Part shown: piece by piece, positions 45,722-57,573 of the stretch
Position numbering within the stretch: the first letter of the stretch is position 1
Layout of the letters: each line of letters begins with the position of its first letter
Origin: Telopea speciosissima
Lineage: Eukaryota; Streptophyta; Magnoliopsida; Proteales; Proteaceae
Reading direction: 5' to 3'
NCBI RefSeq assembly: GCF_018873765.1
Contig: NC_057921.1
Span: 65,895,557-65,959,556 of the forward strand
Length of the DNA stretch: 64,000 nt
Position numbers and translations under genes: made by a program
Notes under the pieces: model-generated
What the model was told of the DNA's origin: nothing
The model's database searches: none
Seen by the model: only the letters and a program-made list of their open reading frames with translations

Positions 45722-48700
45722 CATAGCATGCTAACTCAACTTGACTCCCAAGCATCAGGAGTCGAGTCAATATGTCAACTTCAAATGCGTGAGACTTGGC
45801 CAAGTCAATCCTATGACTCGCGCTGAGTTCTCAATGCTTCCACCAATTTCACAAAAATGCTAATTTGTAGGAGTCTAATCCATCATGTCGAGGAACTCAA
45901 GTGATCTGGCAATCATTATGCCAACTCAATTTTTTGGTTAATTATGAAAAAACTAGTATTTAACCACAAAAGTGTTTAAATTCACCAAAAAAATGCATGT
46001 GACATAATTCGTAATTGTGAAGTCATGAGTCATATATTGTCATTTGTCACCACCAGAAGATGACCGTCAATAGGCACAAGAAAGGGTATCTCTAGGAATC
46101 CTATCCTAAATAGGGTGCTACCAACAATTGTACTAATCTACATATGTCTCTCGCCCAGAGATTTTGTTTGCTGTGGGAGTGATTAGCCCCAATTTTTTGC
46201 AGTGGACATCCCTTCAGCAAAGACACTGAGTACACCTTTCGACATATCAATATGCTTAAAAAACTTTAAAACAAGAAACCAAACCATACCACTACGACAT
46301 AAACAGTTCTAGTTGTTGATCTCCAACAATAATATATGTAGAGAACCTAGGACCTGTAACTAGTAACTCTAGAGAGAAGAAAAGAGAGAAGAGAAGATGG
46401 AAATTGTAAAATACTTGAATTAATTAATTGATAGGTAAGCCCCTCTATTTATAATAGAGGGGAAATTACAAATAGACTAAACTAGGTGATGTGGGACTAA
46501 AACCCACATTGCCGACTGTACCTAATAACATAATAAATAAACTAACCCCAAAAGGACCAGAATACCCCCACGGTATTCTGGATTACATATTCCAACACTC
46601 CCCCTCGAGCTGGATTATACAAATAAGTAAAGAAAGAAGATCCAACTTGAACTAAAGAAAAAAGAACTCCAAATAATGCTAACACTCCCCCTTAAGTTGG
46701 CGCATATACGGTACTAATGCCCAACTTGAACAAAATGGGAAAAAACTAAGTTGCAGCAGAATCCAGCTTGACATATGAATGCAGCTCTCAAATAAACCTT
46801 CAAGAACTTGAAAAAATAGATCTTCAAAACTTGGACAGACATGATCAACAAACCGGGACTGAAATGTCTTCCAAACAAAGCAGCTTTCAATGATCTTCAG
46901 TAGCTATCCAGTGATGAATCTCCGATTGTCATAGTGACTTAGCATCTTGAAGTGAAATAACTAGAGCAAAGAAGCAAAAAAACAAACTAAATCAGGCAAA
47001 GTGGAAAAAATACTGTATCAACCCAACTGAAAGTCTTCAAATAGGCAACAACCAAATATCTTCAATACTCTTCAATACTTCAATCTCCCCTTTACGGCAA
47101 ACTTAACCCAATAACGAAGGATACCCAATGGCAATGGTGGAGAAAACTGATCTTCTATGTTTTGCACCAATGTTCCTGCAAGTTCTGTGTTCTGCAATGT
47201 CTGCAAGTGTATTGTACATAATCCCCCCCTCACGTGTAGTACACGTGGACATAATAGAGATGATGTAAGAAATAGGGCAAAAACGTAATATTTCAAAATT
47301 TTCCAAAGGTGCTATGAGTAAATAAAAATGAAGGAATGGCAAAATTATAATTTACCAGAAGTTTCCAAAGGTGTTACGGGTAATACCAAATGTATGGGAT
47401 ATGAAGGGAATTAGAATTATTGAAAAAAAACGGTGTTGGAAAAAAAGGATGGCATGGCTGTAATTTGATGGAAATCCACTTTTAAATACAATCCAAGCCA
47501 AAGGGTAAACTGGTAATAAATCAGAATTTTCAAAGGTCAATTGGGTAGTCAAATAGGGGAATGTATGAAAAAATAATGGCAGTTCCGTAAATAACCAGAA
47601 TTATGCAAGGGGCCCTTGATAAATAAGAAAGTAATGGATCATGTAGGGAATTAGATTTATTGGTTTGGGAATGACAGAATTGCAAATAACACAAAGTTGA
47701 AAAAGGAATGGCATTCTGGTAAATATGGTGAACAGTATAGAATTCCTTTGAAAGAAACAAAGAAGACCGTAGGATGTAGGAGTAAATAATTTCAAAAAAT
47801 AAGGGCAAAGCTGGAAACTCAAATAAGGTAATGATGGCACATGATGACATGAAAATTTGGAGAATGGCTTAAGTGAAATAAAGAGAGAAAGGAGGGGTAA
47901 TATATGAAACCAGAATAAAAGAAAAGAAAGCCACTTACGTTAGGAAGGTTGTCTTCAACCTTCAGTCACGAACAAACACCTAGTGGAAAGAAGAAACTCA
48001 GATCAAGAGAAAATCCACGATGATCTTTGTTTGGCCTAAAATTTCATGGTAGAGTCGCACTCCCGTGCCCTATTAAACCCAGGTGGTAGTTCCTACAAAC
48101 AAGAAGCTCCACTCAAATATTTAGAGCCCCGAAATCAGATCTCGCGGTAAAACAGGGAAGCAGGTCAACTGCTTTCGACTTAATCTTCAAAACAGAGGTT
48201 GGTTTGGGAGATGAAACCCTGGATTAGGATCGCCTATGTGGGGTATTGCCTCATTAGGATCTCAGGCCAAAACCAAAGAGCAGCAACAGCAATAATTGAA
48301 GAACCGATGAACCATCCAAAATCAAACAAAAGGGTTTCAACAATAGAAAAGCTCCAACATTAATCGACTACAGCGTGAACCAGCCAGAAACCAAATTCGA
48401 AAAAAAGGAGGCGATAACCAGAGGCGGAAATATTGTCTTCAACCTTTGAACTCAACGAAACACCATCAAGCAGAAAAAAATCATCAAAAGTCCAAAAAGG
48501 AGAGCATGATTGACTATAGATCGATCAGCAAAAGTTCTTTGATCAAACCAGAAAAAAACTTGGTTCGATCAGCAGAAATTAATAGCAGCCGAGGTATAGA
48601 AGCAAATCAGAGGCAGCGAGACTATGTCTCTCAAACAGAGGCAGCATACGATCGAGAAAAACCCTCTTTCAATCACCAACATAAAAAACCCATACGAAAC

Positions 48701-49279
48701 CCTAGTTCTTTTTTTTATGAACTAGGGTTTCTCCATAAATCGGAGAACCTTGAAACGACTCTCAAACCGGCAATCTTGGAGAGAATCAGTCACTGGTTGT
48801 CTAGCTTTGATACCATGTAGAGAACCTAGGACCTGTAACTAGTAACTCTAGAGAGAAGAAAAGAGAGAAGAGAAGATGGAAATTGTAAAATAATTGAATT
48901 AATTAATTGATAGGTAAGCCCCTCTATTTATAATAGAGGGGAAATTACAAATAGACTAAACTAGGCGATGTGAGACTAAAACCCACATTGCCGACTGTAC
49001 CTAATAACATAATAAATAAACTAACCCCAAAAGGACCAGAATACCCCCACGGTATTCTGGATTACATATTCCAACAATATATAATATTATTATTATTATC
49101 TTTACTACTTAAATAAATAAAACCCCTTATTTAAATGACTCCTCGCAGTGGTAGGAGCCTCGTGCACTGGTACGCCCTCTTTTTTTAAATGACTCCCCGA
49201 GCCGAGTCTTTGACTCCCCATTCGACTCAACTCATGAAGGTCCTGAGTCAAGTTAAAAATTCAAGTCAGTAAGCTATGG
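45722..49279. mobile_element. GACTC-type inverted-repeat element hosting a retrotransposon
   Basis: The left end CATAGCATGCTAACTCAACT and the right end (AGTCAGTAAGCTATGG, 49264-49279) are imperfect inverted repeats, with GACTCAACT/AGTTGAGTC-like pairs and CTTGACTC inside. The LTR element 46337-49076 lies within. It occupies intron 5 of the ATG6 pseudogene. No transposase is seen. Confidence 0.5.
46337..49076 (-). mobile_element. Non-autonomous LTR retrotransposon, 2.74 kb, young
   Basis: LTRs 46337-46597 and 48816-49076 (261 bp each) begin TGTAGAGAACC and end TTCCAACA, differing at about 3 sites (about 1%). The target duplication is ATATA (46332-46336 and 49077-49081). The primer-binding site TGGTATCAAAGC (initiator-tRNA-Met type) lies inside the right LTR and a purine tract (GAGGGGGAGTG) inside the left one, so the element runs on the minus strand. 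The 2.2-kb interior shows no gag or pol motif. It is structurally whole at its ends but codes for nothing recognisable (LARD/TRIM-like). Age well under 1 My at an assumed 1.3e-8 substitutions per site per year. Confidence 0.9.
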
Positions 49280-49775
49280 TAGAAGTAGTTTTTTGTCTTG
49301 TTGTCACTTCTCATCTTCATCATCACAAAATTTTGTTATCTTAAAAGAGAAACTATAGGCAAACAGCACACCAAAAGAAAGGAAGTAATGGTGGCGAAAG
49401 AAATACTTCCCTAGGGCAATATGTAGAATAACTCCTTCCATTCATGCATTTGAGTTCCTCGCGAATTAATTCTAATTTGAATGCATAGTGCTCACACTCT
49501 TGGTAGGAATACAATTTCCCTTTCTAGTCCAGTGAAATAAGCATCATTGGTAGCCACTGTTTGATGTGATAGTGGAATTTATCCTTCTTATTAAATATTT
49601 ACTCAGAATATTCCATTTCTCTTAGTTTTTCTTTTACTTCTCTATCATGCAAATGTTTACTCTTAAGATTTTTCAATTGACAGGAGGACAGAGATTCCAT
49701 TTTGGCTAAGATTGAAATCTCACTAGCAAATTTGGAATTGTTAAAGCACACCAATGTGCTCAATGATGCATTCCC

Positions 49776-52700
49776 TGTTGTAATAAATCGATCAGAAGAG
49801 GGACAAAATCCCAAAAGCCAGGATCTCCATAGAGCGTTTAAGAACACAATCTAATAAATAATAGAAAATAGGGATAGAACCACTGACCTTGTTTCGCATC
49901 CATAGTGATGATGATTGCAGCGGACAATAAAGAATAAAGATCTAGGTGCTTCCCCTCTATTCCCAAAGTAACTGGCCTGATGAGAATACCGAATGCGCAG
50001 GGACGACGAACACTGAATATCTCCCTCTCTTTCTAGAATGCACTCCTCAAAAGCAATTGAGAATAATAAGTTGTGTTGGGTAGAGGGGGGACCTAGCTCT
50101 CCTTATATAGTAATCCCTATAGGGTCCGACTCATCACACCCCAATAGGAATCTATCCGGCCCACACTAAGCCACCCACATTAGACTTCTAATATAACTTA
50201 ATGACCCCACTTTATTAGACCAAAACCCTAATTAGCCTGGTTTAGGGATTTAATTATGTCCATATAGAGTTTTATTAGAATTAAAATTCTAACATTCTCC
50301 CACTTGGACTTACATTAAATTCCTTATATTTAAAAGGATTTAAAAACGATTTGACCAAAACAAATCACGTGCTAACAACTCTTTAAGAAAACTTTATGTG
50401 CACAATTTTTAAAATAAATTGGTCTAGAGGTCATATTAGAAAGTCAATCCTATCCCATAGAGTTTTAGACATGAATCATGGCGGTAATCGCATCTATGAT
50501 CAAGCGACACGAGCCTTCCATGGTCACGAGAGCCCTCAACTCTACTAACATGGATGCAATGTGGTAGTGTGGCAACGAGATAATACTCACGTAGTGATTC
50601 CTTATGTATTATCCGTTTATCACCCAAAATTTCTCTTCTTTAAGTGGCACAGCTCACTAGAGAAATAAACTTCGTGATTCTAACGAATCGATGTCTCATC
50701 TTGAATAACTCGAGTTTTACTTTATGTGTTACAAGACATACCTTTAGGCTAATAACTTAATGCCCCAACTTGCTTAAGGTTAACACATTCCTTAAGTCTT
50801 TAAAACTAGATATATATACATCATGTCAATAAATGAAACACCCAAGTGTTCAAAAGAATTTTGCATGCAATGACAATCGATACATATAAGCCAAGATTTA
50901 CCACACGGTAAAAATTACGATGAAAATAAACTTTATTTTACAATGGAGCAAAACAACTCCCACTAACCAACCGCATCCCATGATGCACCTAAACCCATGC
51001 TTATGACATGTCTTTCAAAACACAAGGGCGAAGACCTTAGGTTAGGGATCTATAACCATATCATCTCGTATTAATATGCTCCACCGCAATGTCACCTTTC
51101 TTTATCGTCTCCTTTATGGTCAAATACTTGACCTTCATGTCCTTAGACCCTCTAAGTTCTTTATTGTTGTTTATAAACAACACAAAGAAATCGTTATTAC
51201 TATATGTCCGGATGGGTCTATCCACAGAATCTAAAATGGTCAACTACTTTATGAGATTCTGAGTCAAATAACCCGAGTAGCAACCCCATGGCATGCTACA
51301 AACTTTACCGTATAGTCAATGTGGTTACCAATGTTTGTTTTGTATTGCTCCATAATACTACCCTTCCTTGCCATTAGAAAACTTAACCGGATGTGGATCT
51401 CCTATCATTCTCACAAGCTAGCAAGGTCGAATCAGATGACCCACTAGCTTGAGTTCAGAATGTGTCTTTATGTTACATATAATCTTTTGTCCCCTACAAG
51501 TACCATAATACTTTCTTGCGCAAGAACCTGGCTAAGACCAGGATCTCACCGATATCGCCAAGAAGACCCATCACAAAAGTAATATCCGATCCGCATACGT
51601 GAGCATACATGATACTACCTAGTGCGCTAGTATAAGGCACCTCATTATGTCATCCTTCTAGACTTCATTTTTCGGCACCGTGTCGAGCTCGGTTTGAGAA
51701 CATGAACATTCTCGTGTTTGCAATCCAAAGATATCGAACCTCTCCGAATACGACCAACATAAGCCCTCTAAGAAAAACTTAGTAAACGACGAGAACGATC
51801 CCTATGGATCTCAATGCCAAGGACAAAAGAAACCTCACCAAGGTCCTTCATGTCAAATTCCCTAGATAATAGTTGTTTTCATTTATGCAACATCCCAAGG
51901 TCACCGCTAGCAAGCAGGATGTCATCCATATAAAATATGAGAAAATAGAATTTGCTCCCACCGACCTTGTGATATATACACTCGATCCGCTTTGTTTTCC
52001 ACAAAACCGAATGAAGTCACGACACATCCAAACTTCAAATACCACTGCTGGAAGCTTGTTTGAGACCGTAGATAGACTTCTTGAGTCTACGCAAGATGGT
52101 CTGAACCATCCACCGCAAGACCCTCAGGTTTAATTCAACAAGCTCCCAAACATCATTATGTTTCATCGATTCCACCTCATCTCTCATTGCATCTAACCAC
52201 AAATCTAACTGAGAACTAGAAACAACGCCTGAATAAGTAATCGGATCAACCACACAACCAATGTCGTAGTCATGTTCTCTCGTATAGACCTCATAGATAG
52301 ATGGTATTTCGAATTTCTCCCCTTGATGGATTTCCGTGATGGTGCTAATCGCTCACCCCGAACCGAGAAATCTCATTGAATCGCATCAATGATAGGATCT
52401 CAATCGCATCCCGATTGAGAGGAATCTCATCAGTGCTACATGAATGTCAAGGATAGTTATCAATATCAAGCTCCCGAACTCCACAGGTGTAACTAATGGC
52501 GTGGTATGCCCCACATCCGTCTGAATAGGTAGAAGAACATGTACCAATGTACCAACCATGTCACTATCTCGAACAGTCTAAGAACAATCATTCCTTTTGG
52601 CCATATCAAATTCCAGAAACTTCGCTGCCTATAAGTCCATAATTCTAGTGTCTCCGTAGGGGTTATAAAATTTATATCCCTTCGAATGATCTGGGTAGCT

Positions 52701-55700
52701 AACAAAATAGTAATGAGTAGTCCGGGATCCAACTTGTTCAAAGTCGGATAATATAGTTTTACTTCGCAGGCACCCCAAACTCTAAGATGATTTTCGGGTT
52801 TAGTAACTACATGGTTAAGGATACAATGAGTAGTTTTCAAAAAACTTCTCCCATAAGAACTTAGGTAAAATTTGTCTTACTAATCATACTCTTCACCAGT
52901 GCGGTTATGCCTTTCGGCGACACCATTTTTCTCAGGACTTCCTGGCATAGTAAATTGACCAACTATCGCAGAGTCCTCTTAGTATTTGGAAAATAGGCCC
53001 TTAAGCTATCCAGCATCGCCATGTCTGCCATAATACTCACCCCCACGATCGGATTTAACAATTTTAATAACTTTCCCCAACTGTTTCTCAACTTTAGTCC
53101 CAAAAATCTTGAACTTGTCAAGAAATTCAGACTTTTTCTTTAATTAAGAACAGATAGCCATATCGGGAGTAGTCGCCTGTTAAAAGTGATGAAATAAAAA
53201 ATTTCTACACAATGTGGCTGAACAGGGACCACTGATGTCAATGTGAATGACCTCCAACAGGTCAGAACTATAGACTACAGTTTTCTTCTTTATCTTGGTC
53301 ATCTTTCCCTTACATCAGTCTACATAAGTTTCTAGATCACTTTCGAGAGTAGGTAGGATGTCAGACTTTATCAGTCTTTCCACTCTTGCCTTAGAAATAT
53401 GACCTAACATTTTATGCCACAATGTGAAAGACCGTTCTTTAGGTAAAGGTCTTTTGGAAACAACGTTTTCAATATTATGGAAGGCGTAGATATCATTGGG
53501 AGATAAACACAGTCTGTACAATCCATTGGACGTAATGTAGGAACCAACTTTATTTGAAACAAATTTATCATACTGTTCTTTATTTCAAAATGGTAACTAC
53601 CAATGTCCAACACTGAAATCGAAATTAAATTTCGCCTGAAGGATGGTACATAAAAAGTATTCTTTACAGTCAAATTAAAACTAGAAACTAGTAATAAAAT
53701 GATATCTCCCACGAACTTTACGTCAATCATATCCATCATTCCCTATGACAAGTCTTGATTCATCCTGATTTGGCCTCTTCCGGTTTATGAATCCCTATAT
53801 GGTAAAAGCAACTTAGTTAGTTGCCCCGCCGTCTAGCCTCCAAGTACTGGATGAGGCTTATGATAGATTGGACTCACAAACAAAAGCCAAAGAATCGTTA
53901 CCTGATGGCCTGGGTTTTGATAACCAAGTCTTGTATTTGTTGCAGTCCTTCTTTATGTGACCCTTCTTCTTGCAAAAGAAGCAGCGATCACTCTCTTTCT
54001 TGAAAGAGTCTTTCTTAGGTCCCAAATTGTTAATCCGATCGCACTCTTTATTGGCAGACTTATGAGTATGGTTTTTAGACTTTTCACTCTCATGGGATTT
54101 GGAAATAACAAGTAGTTTCTCTTCCTCGGATACAACCCTAGAAATAAGGTCATCGATACTCCAGACATCGTCCTGGGAAAGGTAGTTGGTTTTGATGATG
54201 TCAAAATCAGAAGGTAGGGTATTAAGAACTTGATGAACAATCAAGGCATCAGGAAGAACAATATTTAAAGCTTTGATTTTGGTTTGATAGTCAATCATCC
54301 AAACAATATAATCCCTAACACCCCCAGAACCATGGTATTCCATATTAAATAGCCCTTGCAGAAGTCTCCCAATCTTAGCATTCGATGAAACTTGGTATCT
54401 CTTGGAAATTGCATCCAGCAATACTCTGGCAGTACATTTATCAGGTAGACCACTCTTAAGGTGTTCCGGTATCGACCTCTTTATAGATAGTACAGCTAAG
54501 CGATTACTCTTTTCCCATGCAGAATGCACAAATTTTTCATCCTCAGTACTATCAGCTGTTAGGTCCATTGGTTTATCTATAACAAGGGACGTATGCACAT
54601 TTGCCATCTTTATGGCAAACATAATGTCCTCTTTCCACTTCTTAAAATTTGACCCAGTAAGAATCTCAATAGTGACCATGTTATTATTGACAGAAAATGT
54701 GACTGAAAATTTAAACAATGAACAGTACAATAATCAGCATGATGCAAGTACAGCTTGAAACCTTATAAGCTAATGAGAATTTTACACACATCGTTGTGAA
54801 AACACCTTTGGGCTGAATTCCCAACATGCAATTGTAAAAATCCCTACATACCAGTGGCCATGGGAATACAGCTCAACTTTCAAAATCCACCACCTTTGGG
54901 TGTGCAGAATTTTAGGGTTAGCCTATTCATATGCATACTGTATATGTACCCCTTCAAGTACCAATACATGACCACCACCTTTGGGTGTATGACCACACAT
55001 TAGAGTTGAAGGACATCCCACAATCGTATGAGACCGGTGTTTCATAAATCCAACAAGGAAGGTCGCTTTGGCGGCTGCATCCTGTCGAACCCATGGAACC
55101 CTCTCTTGGGATATTCCAAAATTACTTACATCCTTAAACAAATCGTGTTATTTTATACTTTATGACAAGGGGCTTAACTGTCTCAAAATTAACACAAATA
55201 TGCCAATAATATTGTTCATCAAAGTAGGTATTCCAAGAAGTCGAAAATTAGTTCGGTTCCCAATGGAACGAATCGACAAATTCCATAATAAGGCATGCAT
55301 CAAAAGAATACCAAAAATATTTAAAATATTCATATCCGATCAAAACAGAGGGCACCACTGTGTAGAGCACGAAAAACAGAGCCAACGCAAAAACGGACCC
55401 CAAACGAGTCTCGTAGCCCCGTAAAGTCTGGCCAAAGTTCAAGTCAAAACGGTTGATCAGACTGGTCAAACCGGTCCGAAAGTCAAACAAAGCAATTTGG
55501 TTCAACCCCCGGTCCGATCGAACCTGTTCAAACCCGGTCCAACCGGGTTCGGGTCAGACCAAAGCGGGTCAGTAGGCGGGTCAACGGGTCGGGTTTTCGG
55601 GTCAGAAATCGGGTTGGCCCGACCCGGGTGGCGCACGTTAGCATCGCCTATACATAGAATCAGGCGCACGATAGCAAAACCCAGATTCTCTCTTTTTTTT

Positions 55701-56547
55701 TTCTTTTTTTTTTTTTTAACATCTGCCGGCGAGTGAAGATCACCCGCGGCTGCCGCCGGCGCGTGAGAGCGCGTCCGGCAGCCGCCGGCGGTGATCCACC
55801 CACCGAAAACTCTGATTTTGCGAGCTCTACGCCCCCATGTGATCAGATCCGTTTCGCCGGCTAAAAAAATCGGCAGAATGCCAGTGTCCGTACGGGTTTT
55901 TGAAAAACTGGAAAAAACCCTAAAAACCTTGATTCGAATCAAAAAATTTTCGATTCCCTTATTATGTTCTATTATTTTGAATCCATATAGGTTCAAGAAC
56001 GGATCTATGGAGGCTCTGATACCACATGTTGTAATAAATCGATCCGAATAGGGACAAAATCCCAAAAGCCAGGATCTCCATAGGGCGTTCAAGAACACAA
56101 TCTAATAAATAATAGAAAATAGGGATAGAACCACTGACCTTGTTTCGCATCCATAGTGATGATGATTGCAGCGGAAAATAAAGAACAAAGATCTAGGTGC
56201 TTCCCCTCTATTCCCAAAATAACTGGCCTGATGAGAATACCGAATGCGCAGGGACGGCGAACACTGAATATCTCCCTCTCTTTCTAGAATGCACTCCTCA
56301 AAAGCAATTGAGAATAATAAGTTGTGTTGGGTAGAGGGGGGACCTAGCTCTCCTTATATAGTAATCCCTATAGGGTCTGACTCATCACAGTCCCAATAGG
56401 AATCTATCTGGCCCACACTAAGCCAGTCCACATTAGACTTCTAATATAACTTAATGACCCCACTTTATTAGACCAAAACCCTAATTAGCCTGGTTTAGGG
56501 ATTTAATTATGTCCATATAGAGTTTTATTAGAACTAAAATTCTAACA
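49776..56547 (-). mobile_element. Ty1/copia LTR retrotransposon, 6.77 kb, young, broken
   Basis: LTRs 49776-50294 and 56027-56547 start TGTTGTAATAAATCG on the plus strand and end ATTCTAACA. They differ at about 11 sites plus two small indels (about 2%), roughly 0.8 My at an assumed 1.3e-8 per site per year. The target duplication is TTCCC (49771-49775 and 56548-56552). The primer-binding site TGGTATCAGAGCC lies inside the right LTR and the purine tract AAGTGGGAGAA inside the left one. Parts on the minus strand: leader 54731-56026 with a GC-rich stretch (55500-55830), gag 53858-54730, then protease/integrase text (HKMLGH near 53420) and worn reverse transcriptase text near 52050-52250. Pol carries several breaks and looks incomplete, while gag looks well preserved. 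Inserted in exon 6 of the ATG6 pseudogene. Confidence 0.92.
53858..54730 (-). other. gag region of the Ty1/copia element
   Basis: Open gag-like frame within the 49776-56547 fossil. It has a copia gag core (NFKKWKEDIMFAI near the start, a UBN2-like middle with YHGSGGVRDYI) and a CCHC zinc knuckle, CFFCKKKGHIKKDC. It is read in the element's orientation. Confidence 0.85.
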
Positions 56548-57397
56548 TTCCCTATATGATAAGATGGAGAATTCCGAACTATTAACAATTTTCGACTTAG
56601 CCGCCTTCCTAAAATATCGGTATGGTCTGTCAAGAGGAGGCTATGTGTGAAATTGATTTTGAGGAATGCTTATGCCATATGGACTGAAGCCCCGTCCTCT
56701 GCTTTTGTACTGTATCACATGGCACAAGTCTGTGACACTTGCAACCACCTTCTCTGAGTTCTATCTGAGATATATTTAGAACTGAGATAAGAAGATGAGG
56801 GTAACCATCCAATCCATGGAATTTTGTGTTTGATCAGACCAAAATATGGAAAAATGTCGAAGAACATTCTGATGCCGGATAGGGCTCAAAACAAGACTAT
56901 GTTCTTAAGTGAACACTGAATTTGGAATTCTGAGAGACGACTGGAAGAAATTTCTTGCAAGAACATTATTTTAGTACTGCTCTTCAAAAATTGGAAAATT
57001 GATTACATTAATTCTGACTTCTATTATCCGTGTCTAGTATGTGTAGGCTTGAAACTGAATTTTTGAGTGAGAATCAATGAAAATCCTAGGTCTCTATTCC
57101 CCAAAAAAAAATAAAAATCCTATATATTCTTCTTTTCAAACGTAGACAGTTGTCCTAGTTTAGTGAGATCCTTCCAGATTAGCGGAAAATCCTAGATGTT
57201 TTTTCCGAATGTAGCAGCTTCACAGGTGGAAATGTTTCTTATATTCAATTATCTTTTAATCAACCAAGATCCTCAGTCCATCTAATCTCTTATACAGGGG
57301 TTGGTTAGGTGTGAATTGAGAGCTTGCTGATTGGGTAATCCCATGTGGTGTACTATAGCCAATAGTTGCTCTCTATTACAAGTCTACAGGTTGGGTC

Positions 57398-57573
57398 ATG
57401 ATTTTAGGTATCAGGATCAGGATTGGCCATATCAGTGGTATCGAAACAGGGGAGGGCAAAATAGAAAAAAAACCTGTATCAGGGTTTTAGGGCTAAAAAT
57501 GTCCAATACGGCCGATCTGTATTGGTATCATTAGCTACCGATACCTGTCCTGATACCATGCACTAAAACCCTG
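57398..57573. mobile_element. TATCGG-type MITE in ATG6-copy intron 6
   Basis: The left end GATTTTAGGTATCAGGATCAGG-like and right end CCTGATACCATGCACTAAAAC are inverted repeats. The interior is rich in GTATCGG/CCGATAC, with the CAATACGGCCGATC palindrome near 57506. Confidence 0.6.

Noticed and set aside
48446-48820. 124-aa plus-strand open frame
   Set aside because: Lies inside the non-autonomous LTR element, opposite to its orientation, with no domain.
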